A stretch of DNA of 64,000 bases from assembly GCA_023398955.1 (NCBI GenBank), contig JAEWRL010000144.1, forward strand, positions 186,001 to 250,000, written 5' to 3'. Shown here piece after piece: positions 51,241 through 59,705 of the stretch; positions within the stretch are counted from its first letter, which is position 1; each line of letters starts with the position of its first letter. The translations under genes and the position numbers were made by a program. This DNA is from Pseudomonadota bacterium (GTDB taxonomy: Bacteria > Myxococcota_A > Polyangia > Polyangiales > Polyangiaceae). Under the pieces are notes generated by a model. It was not told the origin of the DNA and made no database searches. It saw only the letters and a list, made by a program, of their open reading frames with translations.

Positions 51241-51555
51241 GTGAAGTCATACGATCGCGCGCTCGTTATCTCGGTGCTCGCAGTGCTGGCAGTCGCTTGT
51301 GGGACGAGACGTCCCGACCCGAACATGGTGCCTGACCCACCGCCAGCACCGCTCGAACCCACCGTTGAAGGGGAGCTTGTTCCGAACGGCTCGCCACCTG
51401 AACCCCGGGATTTTGCGGAGGGTCGTGCGCAGGGCGGCAGTCCCAGCTCTGATGCCCGCTCCAACGGGGGCGCGGGTCTCACTGGTATCGGCGGAGGTCA
51501 AGGGGGTGTGGACGGCGCCGCGCCGCAGCCCCAGGGAGCGGCAGCGAGGGACTGA
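51241..51555 (+). CDS. small Gly/Pro-rich lipoprotein
   Basis: A 104-residue lipoprotein from a GTG start. The signal region VISVLAVLAVAC gives lipobox and Cys at residue 20. The mature part is Pro-rich, then Gly/Ser-rich (SNGGAGLTGIGGGQGGVDG), with no folded domain evident. Similar short, disordered lipoproteins are typical of myxobacterial genomes. Upstream lies the 14-bp tandem array. Confidence 0.6.
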   Translation: MKSYDRALVISVLAVLAVACGTRRPDPNMVPDPPPAPLEPTVEGELVPNGSPPEPRDFAEGRAQGGSPSSDARSNGGAGLTGIGGGQGGVDGAAPQPQGAAARD

Positions 51556-51744
51556 AGGTGTAGTTAGTGCATCTCGCGACGTGCACCGCACGAGCACGCG
51601 CTTGACGGGCTCGTGCTGCTCCGCGACGTCGTGGTGCCGGTTTCTCACACGCGCGGGCAAGGTGCGCCGTGACACGCCGTGATTCCTGGATTGCACGTCA
51701 TTACTGGGTAGCGACGGGGCAGATGGTTGCTGTACCCTGGGACG

Positions 51745-52269
51745 ATGAGCGGTGGTGGATATCCTCCTGGCTACGGAAACCCTGGTGGCAACAACCCTCC
51801 CGGAGGCTTCGCTCCGCCCGGGGGGCCTGGTGGCTATGGAGCTCCACCGGGTGGGGGTGCTCCTGGGGGCTACGGAGGTCCGCCTGGGCATGCGCCTCCT
51901 CCTGGCGGAGGCGGGGGCTCTCAAGGGTATGGGCCGCCAGCAGGTGGGTACGGATACGGCTCTCCGGCGGCAGGACCCTATCCTGGAGCCGCGCATGGGG
52001 CAATAAACCCCCATGCACCCTATGGCATCGACCCGGTTTCCGGCCTACCATTCTCGGACAAACAGAAGATTGTTGCCCTCGTTCTGCAGGTATTCCTCGG
52101 TGCTTTCGGTGCCGGCCGGTTCTACACGGGGCACACGACCATTGCGGTCGTGCAGCTCGTGGTCAGCTGGGTAACCTGCGGGCTCGGCGCGATTTGGCCG
52201 CTGATTGACGGCATCATGATGGCCATGGGCAAAGTGCCCGACGCTCAGGGCCGGCCGCTGCGGGACTAG
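51745..52269 (+). CDS. TM2-domain protein with Gly/Pro-rich N-terminus
   Basis: A 174-residue protein. The first 95 residues are a Gly/Pro/Tyr-rich, probably disordered stretch. Residues about 105-160 form a TM2 domain: KQKIVALVLQVFLGAFGAGRFYTGH, here split by its turn, then a second helix VVQLVVSWVTCGLGAIWPLIDG. TM2 proteins are small two-helix membrane proteins of unclear function. The ATG at 51745 is preferred over an upstream TTG because GGGAC lies just before it. Confidence 0.8.
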   Translation: MSGGGYPPGYGNPGGNNPPGGFAPPGGPGGYGAPPGGGAPGGYGGPPGHAPPPGGGGGSQGYGPPAGGYGYGSPAAGPYPGAAHGAINPHAPYGIDPVSGLPFSDKQKIVALVLQVFLGAFGAGRFYTGHTTIAVVQLVVSWVTCGLGAIWPLIDGIMMAMGKVPDAQGRPLRD

Positions 52270-52459
52270 CGGGAGTTCCCGCTCCCTGACGTGCGCCGCG
52301 CGACGGAGTATCCGGCGATGATGGGTTGGCCGGTTCTTTTGTGGAGTGACCGCAAATGCCATCCGGAAAATCCCTTGCGCAGGCCCCCTCGCGTGAGCTA
52401 CACACGCCTCCCTTAACAGGGACTGAGGCCCACGCGGGTTCAGTGCCTGACGGCGTCAC

Positions 52460-52543
52460 GCGAAGGTGGCGGAACTGGCAGACGCGCTAGATTCAGGTTC
52501 TAGTGGGGTTACTCCCGTGGAGGTTCAAGTCCTCTCCTTCGCA
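52460..52543 (+). tRNA. tRNA-Leu(CAG)
   Basis: Acceptor arms GCGAAGG (52460-52466) and CCTTCGC (52536-52542) pair fully. Anticodon stem CTAGA/TCTAG encloses loop TTCAGGT, anticodon CAG. A long variable arm and T-loop GGTTCAAGTCC fit a class II leucine tRNA. The discriminator is A at 52543; the CCA tail is not encoded (ACCG follows). Confidence 0.96.
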
Positions 52544-52546
52544 CCG

Positions 52547-52929
52547 ATAGCAGCATCAGGGGCACCGTTGGTGTCCCGATGCTTGCTCGTGTTCCGATGC
52601 GAGTGCTTGGGAACAGGGCAAACCGTGTACCGAGGCGTGTGAGGGCGCGGTGCGAGCACCAGGGAGGGGTGGTGAGGGAGGTCATTGTGAAGCAGTGGCG
52701 AACGTCCAGGTGGAGTCCGACCCACGGTATGGACCGTTACCCATCTCGCGTCGAGGCCATCTCGCGTCGAGGCCAAGGGGTGACGCACGACGCCGTGCTC
52801 GCTTTGAGCCCCTGAGTTCCTGGGTGGGCGGTTCATCAGGGGGCGCCGCGTGAACTCGCGGCTCGATCTGATGAGGATGCTATGCTCCCGGCCGGCGCCG
52901 AGGAGGCCCAACAGGGCGCAGAGGACTTC
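52547..52929. other. 383-bp region after the tRNA with a terminator-like hairpin and one repeat
   Basis: After the hairpin at 52553-52582 the region holds two tandem copies of CCATCTCGCGTCGAGG (52741-52756 and 52757-52772). No convincing gene; the region should contain the promoter for the lipoprotein at 52930. Confidence 0.5.
52553..52582 (+). terminator. hairpin downstream of tRNA-Leu
   Basis: GCATC (52553-52557) pairs with GATGC (52578-52582), and inside it GGG and CAC pair with GTG and CCC. It sits 10 bp after the tRNA, where a terminator is expected. No T run follows. Confidence 0.4.
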
Positions 52930-54258
52930 ATGATGCACTTCAATAGGTTCGGATTCGGATGCTTCCTTCTCATCGCTTCGGGAGCACTGTCGGGGTGTTC
53001 GGCAAGCGGGGACGAGGAGTGCATCATCGGAACAGAAGGCTGCCTTTGCTATGGCAACGCTAGCTGTGATCCGGGCCTCGTCTGCGAGCCGAATGCGGGC
53101 ATCTGCACGGTCGCACCAGGGAGCGGAGGTCAGGGCGGAACGACTCCTGGCAGCGGGGGCGGGCAGGCCATTGGCGGCTCTGCGGGAATCCGCGACCCCG
53201 GCGGCGTGGGCGGAATGGTCGCGTCGGGTGGGGCTACGTCGGGCGCGGGTGGTTTCAGTACAGCGGGCGCTGGCGGAGCATCGCCCGGCGCTGGTGGCGA
53301 CCTCACCTCCGGTGGAGCCTCGGGTAGTGGCGGCGCAGGTTTCGCTGGAGCACCGCTCGAAGCGGGGAGCGCGGGTGCCGGTGGGCAGGGCGGTTCACTC
53401 CAGGGTGGTAGTGCGGGAGAGGCAGCCGTTGGCGGTGGGACCGCTGGGGCTCCTGCTCCGTCGGGTGGCGCGGGTGGTCTTGGTGGGGGAGGCGGTGCGG
53501 CAGGCCAGGCGGGGGACGGCAGCGCAGGCAACGCGGGAGCGGCTGGTGGGGGCTCTATCTCCGATTGGATTGGCGCCTGCTTGAGGGTGGGCTTCGTTGG
53601 GGAGGACCGTTCGACAGCGAGCGGCGCTGAGCCGGATCAGATCATCACGTGGCTCGAGGCGCTCGGTGCCGACGTGACACGCATTGGGCCCAATGAGACG
53701 CTGACGGATGACCTTTTGGCACCCCTGAATGTCGTGGTTGTCGGCAACATGGAGGCGCGCACGAACGACGGTGAGCCTTACATGGAGCCTGCGATTGATT
53801 CGATGACGGCTTGGGTCGAATCAGGGGGTGGGCTGCTGACGCTCGCGGGGTACACTGGCGATGAGTACGCCGTACAGCCCACGAGCGACCTCTTGAGCCT
53901 CCTCGGACTTGCCTACGAGTACGAGGGCCGCGGTGCGGGCATCCTGGGAGGTGAGCAGACTCCCAACCCGATCCCCGTCGGGGACGGCGCGACCCATCCG
54001 GTGCTGGACCGCGTTTCGCAAGTTGGCATCTACTACGCCTATCCGGTCAGCGGAAATGGCACGGTTCTCCTGGAGCATGAGGGGACGTCTCTCGCCATTG
54101 CTCATGAACAGGTGAACGGTCGCGCCATCGCCTTCGCGGACGAATACATCACCCTTGTTTCCGAGTGGCCGAACCACGCGAATCTGGACCATGAGATGTT
54201 GTGGCTCAACATGCTCGCCTGGCTCGCTGAGCCGAGCGGATGCGTCCCTGAGGAGTGA
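52930..54258 (+). CDS. lipoprotein with Cys-rich start, Gly-rich linker and ThuA/GATase-like domain
   Basis: A 442-residue lipoprotein. Signal peptide to CFLLIASGALSGC; then a Cys-rich knot (EECIIGTEGCLCYGNASCDPG) as in myxobacterial surface proteins; a long Gly/Ala/Ser repeat linker (residues about 60-210); and a C-terminal alpha/beta domain with VVVVGNMEARTNDGEPY, AWVESGGGLLTLAGY and AHEQVNGRAIAFADEY, which resembles the ThuA/type 1 glutamine-amidotransferase-like fold. The start follows AGAGGA. No catalytic Cys is seen, so binding rather than catalysis is likely. Confidence 0.75.
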   Translation: MMHFNRFGFGCFLLIASGALSGCSASGDEECIIGTEGCLCYGNASCDPGLVCEPNAGICTVAPGSGGQGGTTPGSGGGQAIGGSAGIRDPGGVGGMVASGGATSGAGGFSTAGAGGASPGAGGDLTSGGASGSGGAGFAGAPLEAGSAGAGGQGGSLQGGSAGEAAVGGGTAGAPAPSGGAGGLGGGGGAAGQAGDGSAGNAGAAGGGSISDWIGACLRVGFVGEDRSTASGAEPDQIITWLEALGADVTRIGPNETLTDDLLAPLNVVVVGNMEARTNDGEPYMEPAIDSMTAWVESGGGLLTLAGYTGDEYAVQPTSDLLSLLGLAYEYEGRGAGILGGEQTPNPIPVGDGATHPVLDRVSQVGIYYAYPVSGNGTVLLEHEGTSLAIAHEQVNGRAIAFADEYITLVSEWPNHANLDHEMLWLNMLAWLAEPSGCVPEE

Positions 54259-54311
54259 TGGATTGTGGGCGCCGGCCTGCAGCGTAAGAGCGTCTACCAC
54301 TCGCGCTGGGG

Positions 54312-55667
54312 TCACTGTTGGCTCGCCTGACGGCGCGCGATGGCGATGAGCTCCACGTGCGCGGTGCGAGGCAGCATGTCAAAGACGTGCACCTCGCCAA
54401 AGCGCCACCCGTGCGTTTCGAGCTGCTTCATATCCCGCGCGAATGAACTGGCATTGCAGCTCATATAGACGACCTGTCCGCGTGATAGGGACGCAATAGC
54501 GTTCATCACCGGAGCATCCAAGCCGCGCCGCGGTGGGTTCAACAAGACGAGGTCCGGCTCTTCCGGCCATGCCGGAGCTTGCTTGGAAAGGTCGACCACG
54601 GCATAGTCAGCGGAGATCTGCGCATCCGAAGCGTTCCTGCGCGCCAGTTGGATGCTTTCTGGAATGCTGTCGACGCCGATCAGGCGCGGGGTGCAGTCCC
54701 GGTGAGCTTGTGCCACCGTGATGCCGAGACCGCCCACGCCGCAGTACCAGTCTACGATGCAGCGCGGTGCCGATGCAGCTCGAGCTGCCCAAGCATACAT
54801 GGCTTCGGCCACCTCGCTGTTGAGTTGTGAGAACGTGGCGGCGCTGAGATGCAGGGCGGCGGGGCCGATCGCCTCGACGATTGTAGCGTCGCCCCAGACG
54901 CAGTGCGAAGGACCTACCCGAAGGGCGTTCCCCCGTTCGCCATTCACGCTATAGGAGATCCCCTTCCAGAGACCGGATTGCCCCAGCTTGGGTATCCACG
55001 TGGAAACCCAAGGTGCGACGTCTCCGCCAACGACGAGGTCGAGGAGGGCCTCTCCTGCGCCGTTCGCGCGCAGGGTGACGTAGCGCAGACCGGCGGGATC
55101 TGGATGAATCGGGGCATCCAGCTGCCGCAAGGCGTTCTGGAGTTCCTGTGCAAGGTCTGCTAGGGGCGCGCGAACGACTTCGCAACCATCCATCGGAGCG
55201 ATGTGGTGACTGCGAGGTGAGAACGACCCCAGCATGGCGCGTCCGCGGCCGTCCCGCGCCACGACGAAGTGGCATCGGTTCCGATACCGCTGCTCCGAGA
55301 CGCTGTCGTGCCAGTGCAAGCTGGGCCCGAGTTGGTGCTTGGCGAGGGATTCGCGAACCCGCTGCATCTTCAATGTGGAAGCAGCTTCCGGCGCAACGTG
55401 CGCCAGGGCGCAGCCTCCGCAGCGGCCCCGCGTCGGCCATGCGTGGGGGCAGGTTGGTACCCGATGATGCGGGCCTCGGTGGTGGACCTCTTCGATGTGG
55501 CTCCAGCCGACCTCAGAGTGCCGACTGCGTGCATCGAGGCGGACCGTGAGGACGTCTCCAGGCGCTCCGCCCGGGATCCGCAGCTTCAGGGCGGCGAGGT
55601 GGACGATGCCCAGCCCTTCCGCGTCGAGGGTCTCCACGACGACTTTGCAGCAATCGCCCACGAGCAT
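54312..55667 (-). CDS. TrmA/RlmD-family 23S rRNA 5-methyluridine methyltransferase
   Basis: A 451-residue SAM-dependent uridine-C5 methyltransferase. Near the N-terminus is a TRAM-type domain. The Fe-S ligands are in CPHAWPTRGRCGGC, with a further Cys in MDGCEVV. The methyltransferase core has DWYCGVGGLGI, IGVDSIPESI and LVLLNPPRRGL, then the nucleophile site MSCNASSFARDM. The Fe-S cysteines favour RlmD/RlmCD over TrmA. The start at 55667 is chosen since the open frame further upstream overlaps the next gene. Confidence 0.88.
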   Translation of the reverse strand: MLVGDCCKVVVETLDAEGLGIVHLAALKLRIPGGAPGDVLTVRLDARSRHSEVGWSHIEEVHHRGPHHRVPTCPHAWPTRGRCGGCALAHVAPEAASTLKMQRVRESLAKHQLGPSLHWHDSVSEQRYRNRCHFVVARDGRGRAMLGSFSPRSHHIAPMDGCEVVRAPLADLAQELQNALRQLDAPIHPDPAGLRYVTLRANGAGEALLDLVVGGDVAPWVSTWIPKLGQSGLWKGISYSVNGERGNALRVGPSHCVWGDATIVEAIGPAALHLSAATFSQLNSEVAEAMYAWAARAASAPRCIVDWYCGVGGLGITVAQAHRDCTPRLIGVDSIPESIQLARRNASDAQISADYAVVDLSKQAPAWPEEPDLVLLNPPRRGLDAPVMNAIASLSRGQVVYMSCNASSFARDMKQLETHGWRFGEVHVFDMLPRTAHVELIAIARRQASQQ

Positions 55668-55782
55668 CGTGCAGCTATAACACGGAACAGCATGGCGCAG
55701 GGAGCCTCCGCTCCGACCTTCTCGTCCCCGTTGCCCGTAGGCCGGAGCCGCGCCCCGCACCGGACCGATTCCGCGAACGGGC

Positions 55783-56313
55783 TCAGCTGCTGGAGCGCGC
55801 GGCACCCCCGTGTGCTGGTGGTGCCTGTTGGACCTTGCGGTCTGGACAGCGGGTGCTTCGCGCGGATTCTCCACCAGCGTTCGAAGAGTCGTTCGGTTGT
55901 GCCCGAGCGGGGGCGCGCGCGTACTGGCTGGCGCTACGTAGGACGGTGATGGCTAGCTGTTCGCCAACGGCCCGGCGTAGAGCTTCGCATACTTGAGGCG
56001 ATACGTCAGAAGGCCCTCCACGCTGGACGATGAGACCGTTTCGCCGCTTTACGTGATCAGGAAACTTATTGCCAGCGCGCAGGATCCTTCCCACGAGTGA
56101 TGTCCGCGATTCTCCCTGCTGTTCCGCGACAATGACTACCGTCGCGGCCACGAGCAGCTCGGTGAGGACGGGCGGCCAGGACGCTCCTCGCTCGACAAGA
56201 ACCAGCCATCCCTCTTCCCCCGCGGTGTCCGGCGAGAAACGGACACGCCGAGCGGCACCAAGCTCGCGCCGCGGCTCCGGATCAGAAATCGTAGCGTGCG
56301 TCCAAGGCGTCAT
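55783..56313 (-). CDS. hypothetical protein of unknown function
   Basis: A 176-residue protein with no recognised family. It has a central hydrophobic stretch (VLTELLVAATVVIVA), a basic region with NKFPDHVKRRNGLIVQRGG and a low-complexity C-terminal tail. The ATG at 56313 has AAGGAGG at ideal spacing. A longer frame upstream lacks a ribosome site and has poor composition. It lies 115 bp upstream of the rRNA methyltransferase on the same strand. Confidence 0.6.
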   Translation of the reverse strand: MTPWTHATISDPEPRRELGAARRVRFSPDTAGEEGWLVLVERGASWPPVLTELLVAATVVIVAEQQGESRTSLVGRILRAGNKFPDHVKRRNGLIVQRGGPSDVSPQVCEALRRAVGEQLAITVLRSASQYARAPARAQPNDSSNAGGESARSTRCPDRKVQQAPPAHGGAARSSS

Positions 56314-56840
56314 CCTTGCCTCCTTGCCCTCGAGCAGACAGCTGGATGGCCTGACCAATGAAGACTCCATCCCATTCCGAGGGAGGTCGACCTGGTGGGC
56401 ACCTGGCTTGCTAGAGCGGAGTTCCAGCTGTTGAGTTGTTCCACTTGCCTCCATTGTCTTTGATGCGCCTGCTCCGCCTGGCTCCGTGCCGACGAGAAGC
56501 GGTGTCGTGCACGTCCGCTCCGGTCGCTGTTCGAGTACTCCAACCCTCCGCATGCTGCACTTATTCCGAATCTCCGTGGGCAGACGCTCACGTCTGCCGC
56601 TGCTTGCAGTCCGGTTGGGACCAGAGTGGTCGGGTCGGCGGGGTGAGGCAAACTGCCGCAGGGTTCGGCGTTGTCGAGAGATGAACATCAGGCGCGTCGA
56701 TCGTGGTGCCCCCTGGTGACCTTCGTGGTGCCTGCTCGCGACGAGTGGGCAACAATGTGGCCTCGCGGGTGACCCGTACGCCGGGGCGGGAGCCGCGCGG
56801 TGGTTTCAATCCACCCATCCGCGCGGTATGGGTGGAGGCC
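56314..56840. other. 527-bp divergent intergenic region
   Basis: It lies between the leftward 176-residue gene and the rightward lipoprotein. Short open frames appear on both strands, but none has a start, ribosome site and composition to support it. Confidence 0.45.
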
Positions 56841-57221
56841 ATGAAGCGAATCGCAGCCTCGGCGCTTGGGATCATGTTGACGGCTTGTTTTTCGACGCAC
56901 TCTGCCAAGCAGAAACATGCGGACTTCCATCGTTGCGCTGCGGACAGCGTCCACGCGGAAGCCGTCGAGGTGGACGGCAGGGAAGCCGTGCGCACGCAGG
57001 GGTGCGGCCACGACGAGCTGTTCTTCTGCATCGGCGCCAAATGCCGTTCGCCGCGGATGCTCGCTGTCCGGCTCTTCAGTGCGAAGCACTCCTGTGAGCA
57101 AGACGAAGTGCAAACCAGCTCGGTCGGCAATGTCTGGACCCTGCAAGGTTGCGGTAAGGAGGCGCGCTACCGCTGCGTACCGGCGCCCCGTGATGCTGTT
57201 GACTGCCAAGACATCGAATGA
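56841..57221 (+). CDS. small Cys-rich lipoprotein
   Basis: A 126-residue lipoprotein; signal MKRIAASALGIMLTAC with lipobox Cys16. The mature protein has seven further cysteines (RCAAD, GCGHDELFFC, CRSP, SCEQ, GCGKEARYRC, DCQD) in a spaced pattern, suggesting disulfides. Two repeats of GCG..E are visible. No family recognised. The start is ATG 56841; upstream codons in the frame are outside the signal peptide. Confidence 0.7.
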   Translation: MKRIAASALGIMLTACFSTHSAKQKHADFHRCAADSVHAEAVEVDGREAVRTQGCGHDELFFCIGAKCRSPRMLAVRLFSAKHSCEQDEVQTSSVGNVWTLQGCGKEARYRCVPAPRDAVDCQDIE

Positions 57222-57248
57222 CCAGCGGATGGCGCGATCCGCGTCATT

Positions 57249-57746
57249 TCAACGGCCCGAGAGCTGCCGAGAGATGATGTATCGCTGTTGGTCGGTTAGC
57301 TTATCGGATGCCTTGCGCAACAGGTCTGCCTCCTCTTGAAGGTGCACGAGGAAGGCCACGTGGAATCGCTCGTAGGTTTCGACAACCTCGGGCAGACGAC
57401 GGCTCAGGTCGTTGGGTGCCATGCTGCGCAGCAATCCGATCATCTGATCGAGTGCTCCCCTGATGAAGCGATGAGCGTACGCCAACTGCTCCAGGCCGCT
57501 CCCATACTCGGGGAGCAGCTCAGACAGAAAGGGGAAGGCGTCGCTCTCCTCGCATCCGAAGTGTGCGGTCAGCTGATCTGCCAACGATGTGGATTGCCTC
57601 AGCAGTTCGCCGTGAAGGCGCGAAGCGGAGAAGGTCTTGCTCAGAAGCCCGTTGAGCAGCGCTGTCACGTGCTTGACCTGAGAACCGAGAACGTCGTGAT
57701 CGTGCTCCAAGAGGTCGACGCCGTCCATTCGTTCGTACCGTAGCAT
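57249..57746 (-). CDS. hemerythrin-like (HHE) domain protein
   Basis: A 165-residue four-helix protein. Di-iron-type ligands are seen in LLEHDHDVL, LTAHFGCEESDAFPF, LAYAHRFIRG and FHVAFLVHLQEEADLL, the His and Glu spacing of HHE domains. These bind oxygen or iron, or act in nitric-oxide and redox sensing. A second ATG at 57728 would shorten it by six residues. It stands alone, converging with the small lipoprotein gene. Confidence 0.85.
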   Translation of the reverse strand: MLRYERMDGVDLLEHDHDVLGSQVKHVTALLNGLLSKTFSASRLHGELLRQSTSLADQLTAHFGCEESDAFPFLSELLPEYGSGLEQLAYAHRFIRGALDQMIGLLRSMAPNDLSRRLPEVVETYERFHVAFLVHLQEEADLLRKASDKLTDQQRYIISRQLSGR

Positions 57747-58011
57747 AGCTGCTGCCTTCTCTCCGCTGCGGGGTCAGAGCCAGCGACGGGCCCGCTGTTC
57801 CGGTGAGTCAGTCGGGGGCCTCGGCGCTTAACGTCATGACGTGTTGGCGGGCGGCTGCGCGCACTGCTTCGTGCTATCCGGATGGTCGTGCTGTGTGGCG
57901 GCCGACGTCATGGAGGTCTCCGTACGTCGTACGGGCGCGGGTCACAGCGAGCCCGTTGCGGCAGGGCTGAGCACCGCCAGGCGGACGCGACGGCCCGTTG
58001 CGGCTGTCCGC

Positions 58012-58842
58012 TCAAGCTCGCGCAACGGTGGTGCTAGTCTTCCCCACGACAGCGCGCAGCAGGTGGCGCTGAGCGACGACGAAGACCGCAAGCGCTGGCA
58101 TGCTGAGCAGGACATTCCCAGCCATGACGATGTGCCAGCGTACGCCCGTGCCCTGTTCCCGGAGCAGGGCCACGCCGAGCGGCAGCGTTCGGACTGCGTC
58201 GTCCGTCGTCATCACGAGGGGCCAGAAGTAGTCGTTCCAGTGATAAACGAAGCTGAAGATGAAGAAGCTGACGAGGGTGGGCTTGAGCAGCGGCGCGAGC
58301 AACGAGAACACGATGCGAAGCTCGCCAGCGCCATCCATCCGGGCGGCTTCGATCAACGTGTCTGGCACGCTCAGCAGCGCCTGGCGCACGAGGAACGTGC
58401 CGAACGCGCTGACCCCGAAGGGAAGCACCAAACCGAGCATCGTGTTCACTAGGCCAACGTCGGCCATCAGCAAAAAGACCGGGACGAAGCGTACCTGAGC
58501 GGGAATGAGCAACGTCGCCACCACAATCACCAGCGCGACTGTTCGACCGCGGAAATCGAGTTTCGCGAGGGCGTAGCCAGCAGGAAGCGCCACACCCATC
58601 TGCAAAGCTGCGATTGCGATCGCCATGACTGTCGTGTTGAAGAGGTACCGCCCGACGGGCATGGAGCGCAGTACCTCTCCGTATGCGTCCCAGTTGAGCG
58701 TACTGGGGAGGGGGGCCGTGGGTGCTCGGACTATCTCCGAGAGGGTCTTGAAGCTCGTGAGGACCATCCAGGCATAGGGAAGGAGCCAGAGGCTCGCTAC
58801 CACGAGCAGCAAGACGTTGATCAGCCAGCCGCGAGCCCTCAT
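58012..58842 (-). CDS. sugar ABC transporter permease, MalG type
   Basis: A 276-residue inner-membrane permease. Six hydrophobic helices, and the EAA loop EAARMDGAGELRIVFSLLAPLLKPTL that contacts the ATPase (residues about 178-203). This is the last gene of a four-gene operon and its start overlaps the preceding permease by ATGA. It would form a heterodimer with the product of the 58839 gene. Substrate unknown. Confidence 0.92.
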   Translation of the reverse strand: MRARGWLINVLLLVVASLWLLPYAWMVLTSFKTLSEIVRAPTAPLPSTLNWDAYGEVLRSMPVGRYLFNTTVMAIAIAALQMGVALPAGYALAKLDFRGRTVALVIVVATLLIPAQVRFVPVFLLMADVGLVNTMLGLVLPFGVSAFGTFLVRQALLSVPDTLIEAARMDGAGELRIVFSLLAPLLKPTLVSFFIFSFVYHWNDYFWPLVMTTDDAVRTLPLGVALLREQGTGVRWHIVMAGNVLLSMPALAVFVVAQRHLLRAVVGKTSTTVARA

Positions 58843-59705
58843 ACAGCACCTCTACGGCGCCAGGTCCAAAGCTGGAGGCCAGTTAGCGCCAGGAGGAGGA
58901 AGAAGAAAGCGACGACCTCCGCACTGGCGCGACCCACCCGAAGATTCTGAAATATCTGTTCATAGATGGCATAGACGAAGAAAGTCGTCGAATTACTAGG
59001 ACCACCCTGAGTCATGACCCGCACCACGTCAAAGACCTGGAAGCTCAGAATCAGCGCAGTAATCTGCACGAACGCCGCCGTGGGTCGAAGTAGGGGCCAG
59101 GTGACGTTGGAGAAGGTGCGTAGCCGACCCGCCCCATCGAGCGCGGCAGCCTCGATAAGGCTTCGAGGCACGTCCTGAAGGCCCGCGATGAATAGCACCA
59201 TCGCATAGCCCGTTATTTTCCAAGCCGTGACGAGGGCGAGCGTGTAGGGAGCGACATCGGGATCACCAAGCCAGTCTGGTGTAGGAAGGCCAAGCCAGCG
59301 TGTCAGGTGAGAGAGGATTCCTGCGTCCGCGTCGAGCACCCATAGCCACAAGAGTGCAACGCTCACCCAGCTGACGACGTAAGCACTGAACACCGCGCCC
59401 CGAATGAACGCGAAGTAGCGGCCCGGTCGCGCCAGAGCCAGTGCGAGGATGAGGCCTACGCTGGTCGACCCCGCCACGGCCACGATGCTGAAGAGGGCGG
59501 TCATCGCGAAGGTGTGGGCGAGCTCGCCCGACTCGATGAGCCATCGATAGTGCGCCAACCCAATGAAACGGGGTGGAGTGAGCAAGTCCCAGGCATAGAG
59601 GCTTCGATAGAAGGCGTACACCAACGGGTAGAAGAAGAAGAGCGCCAGCAGCACCATCGTGGGCGCCAGCATGAAATACGGGTCACCCCTCCTCCGAGCT
59701 TTCAT
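58839..59705 (-). CDS. sugar ABC transporter permease, MalF/UgpA type
   Basis: A 288-residue permease with six hydrophobic helices and the EAA loop EAAALDGAGRLRTFSNVTWPLLRPT. The N-terminus MKARRRGDPYFMLAPTMVLLALFFFYPLV, shown here over its first residues only in function terms, is cytoplasmic then membrane. It overlaps both neighbours by ATGA. The lack of a long periplasmic P2 loop makes it closer to UgpA than MalF. Confidence 0.92.
   Translation of the reverse strand: MKARRRGDPYFMLAPTMVLLALFFFYPLVYAFYRSLYAWDLLTPPRFIGLAHYRWLIESGELAHTFAMTALFSIVAVAGSTSVGLILALALARPGRYFAFIRGAVFSAYVVSWVSVALLWLWVLDADAGILSHLTRWLGLPTPDWLGDPDVAPYTLALVTAWKITGYAMVLFIAGLQDVPRSLIEAAALDGAGRLRTFSNVTWPLLRPTAAFVQITALILSFQVFDVVRVMTQGGPSNSTTFFVYAIYEQIFQNLRVGRASAEVVAFFFLLLALTGLQLWTWRRRGAV

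Noticed and set aside
52460..52543. tRNA-Leu as attachment site of the element
   Set aside because: It is 37 kb away from the element's right end and no integrase or att-like repeat lies next to it.
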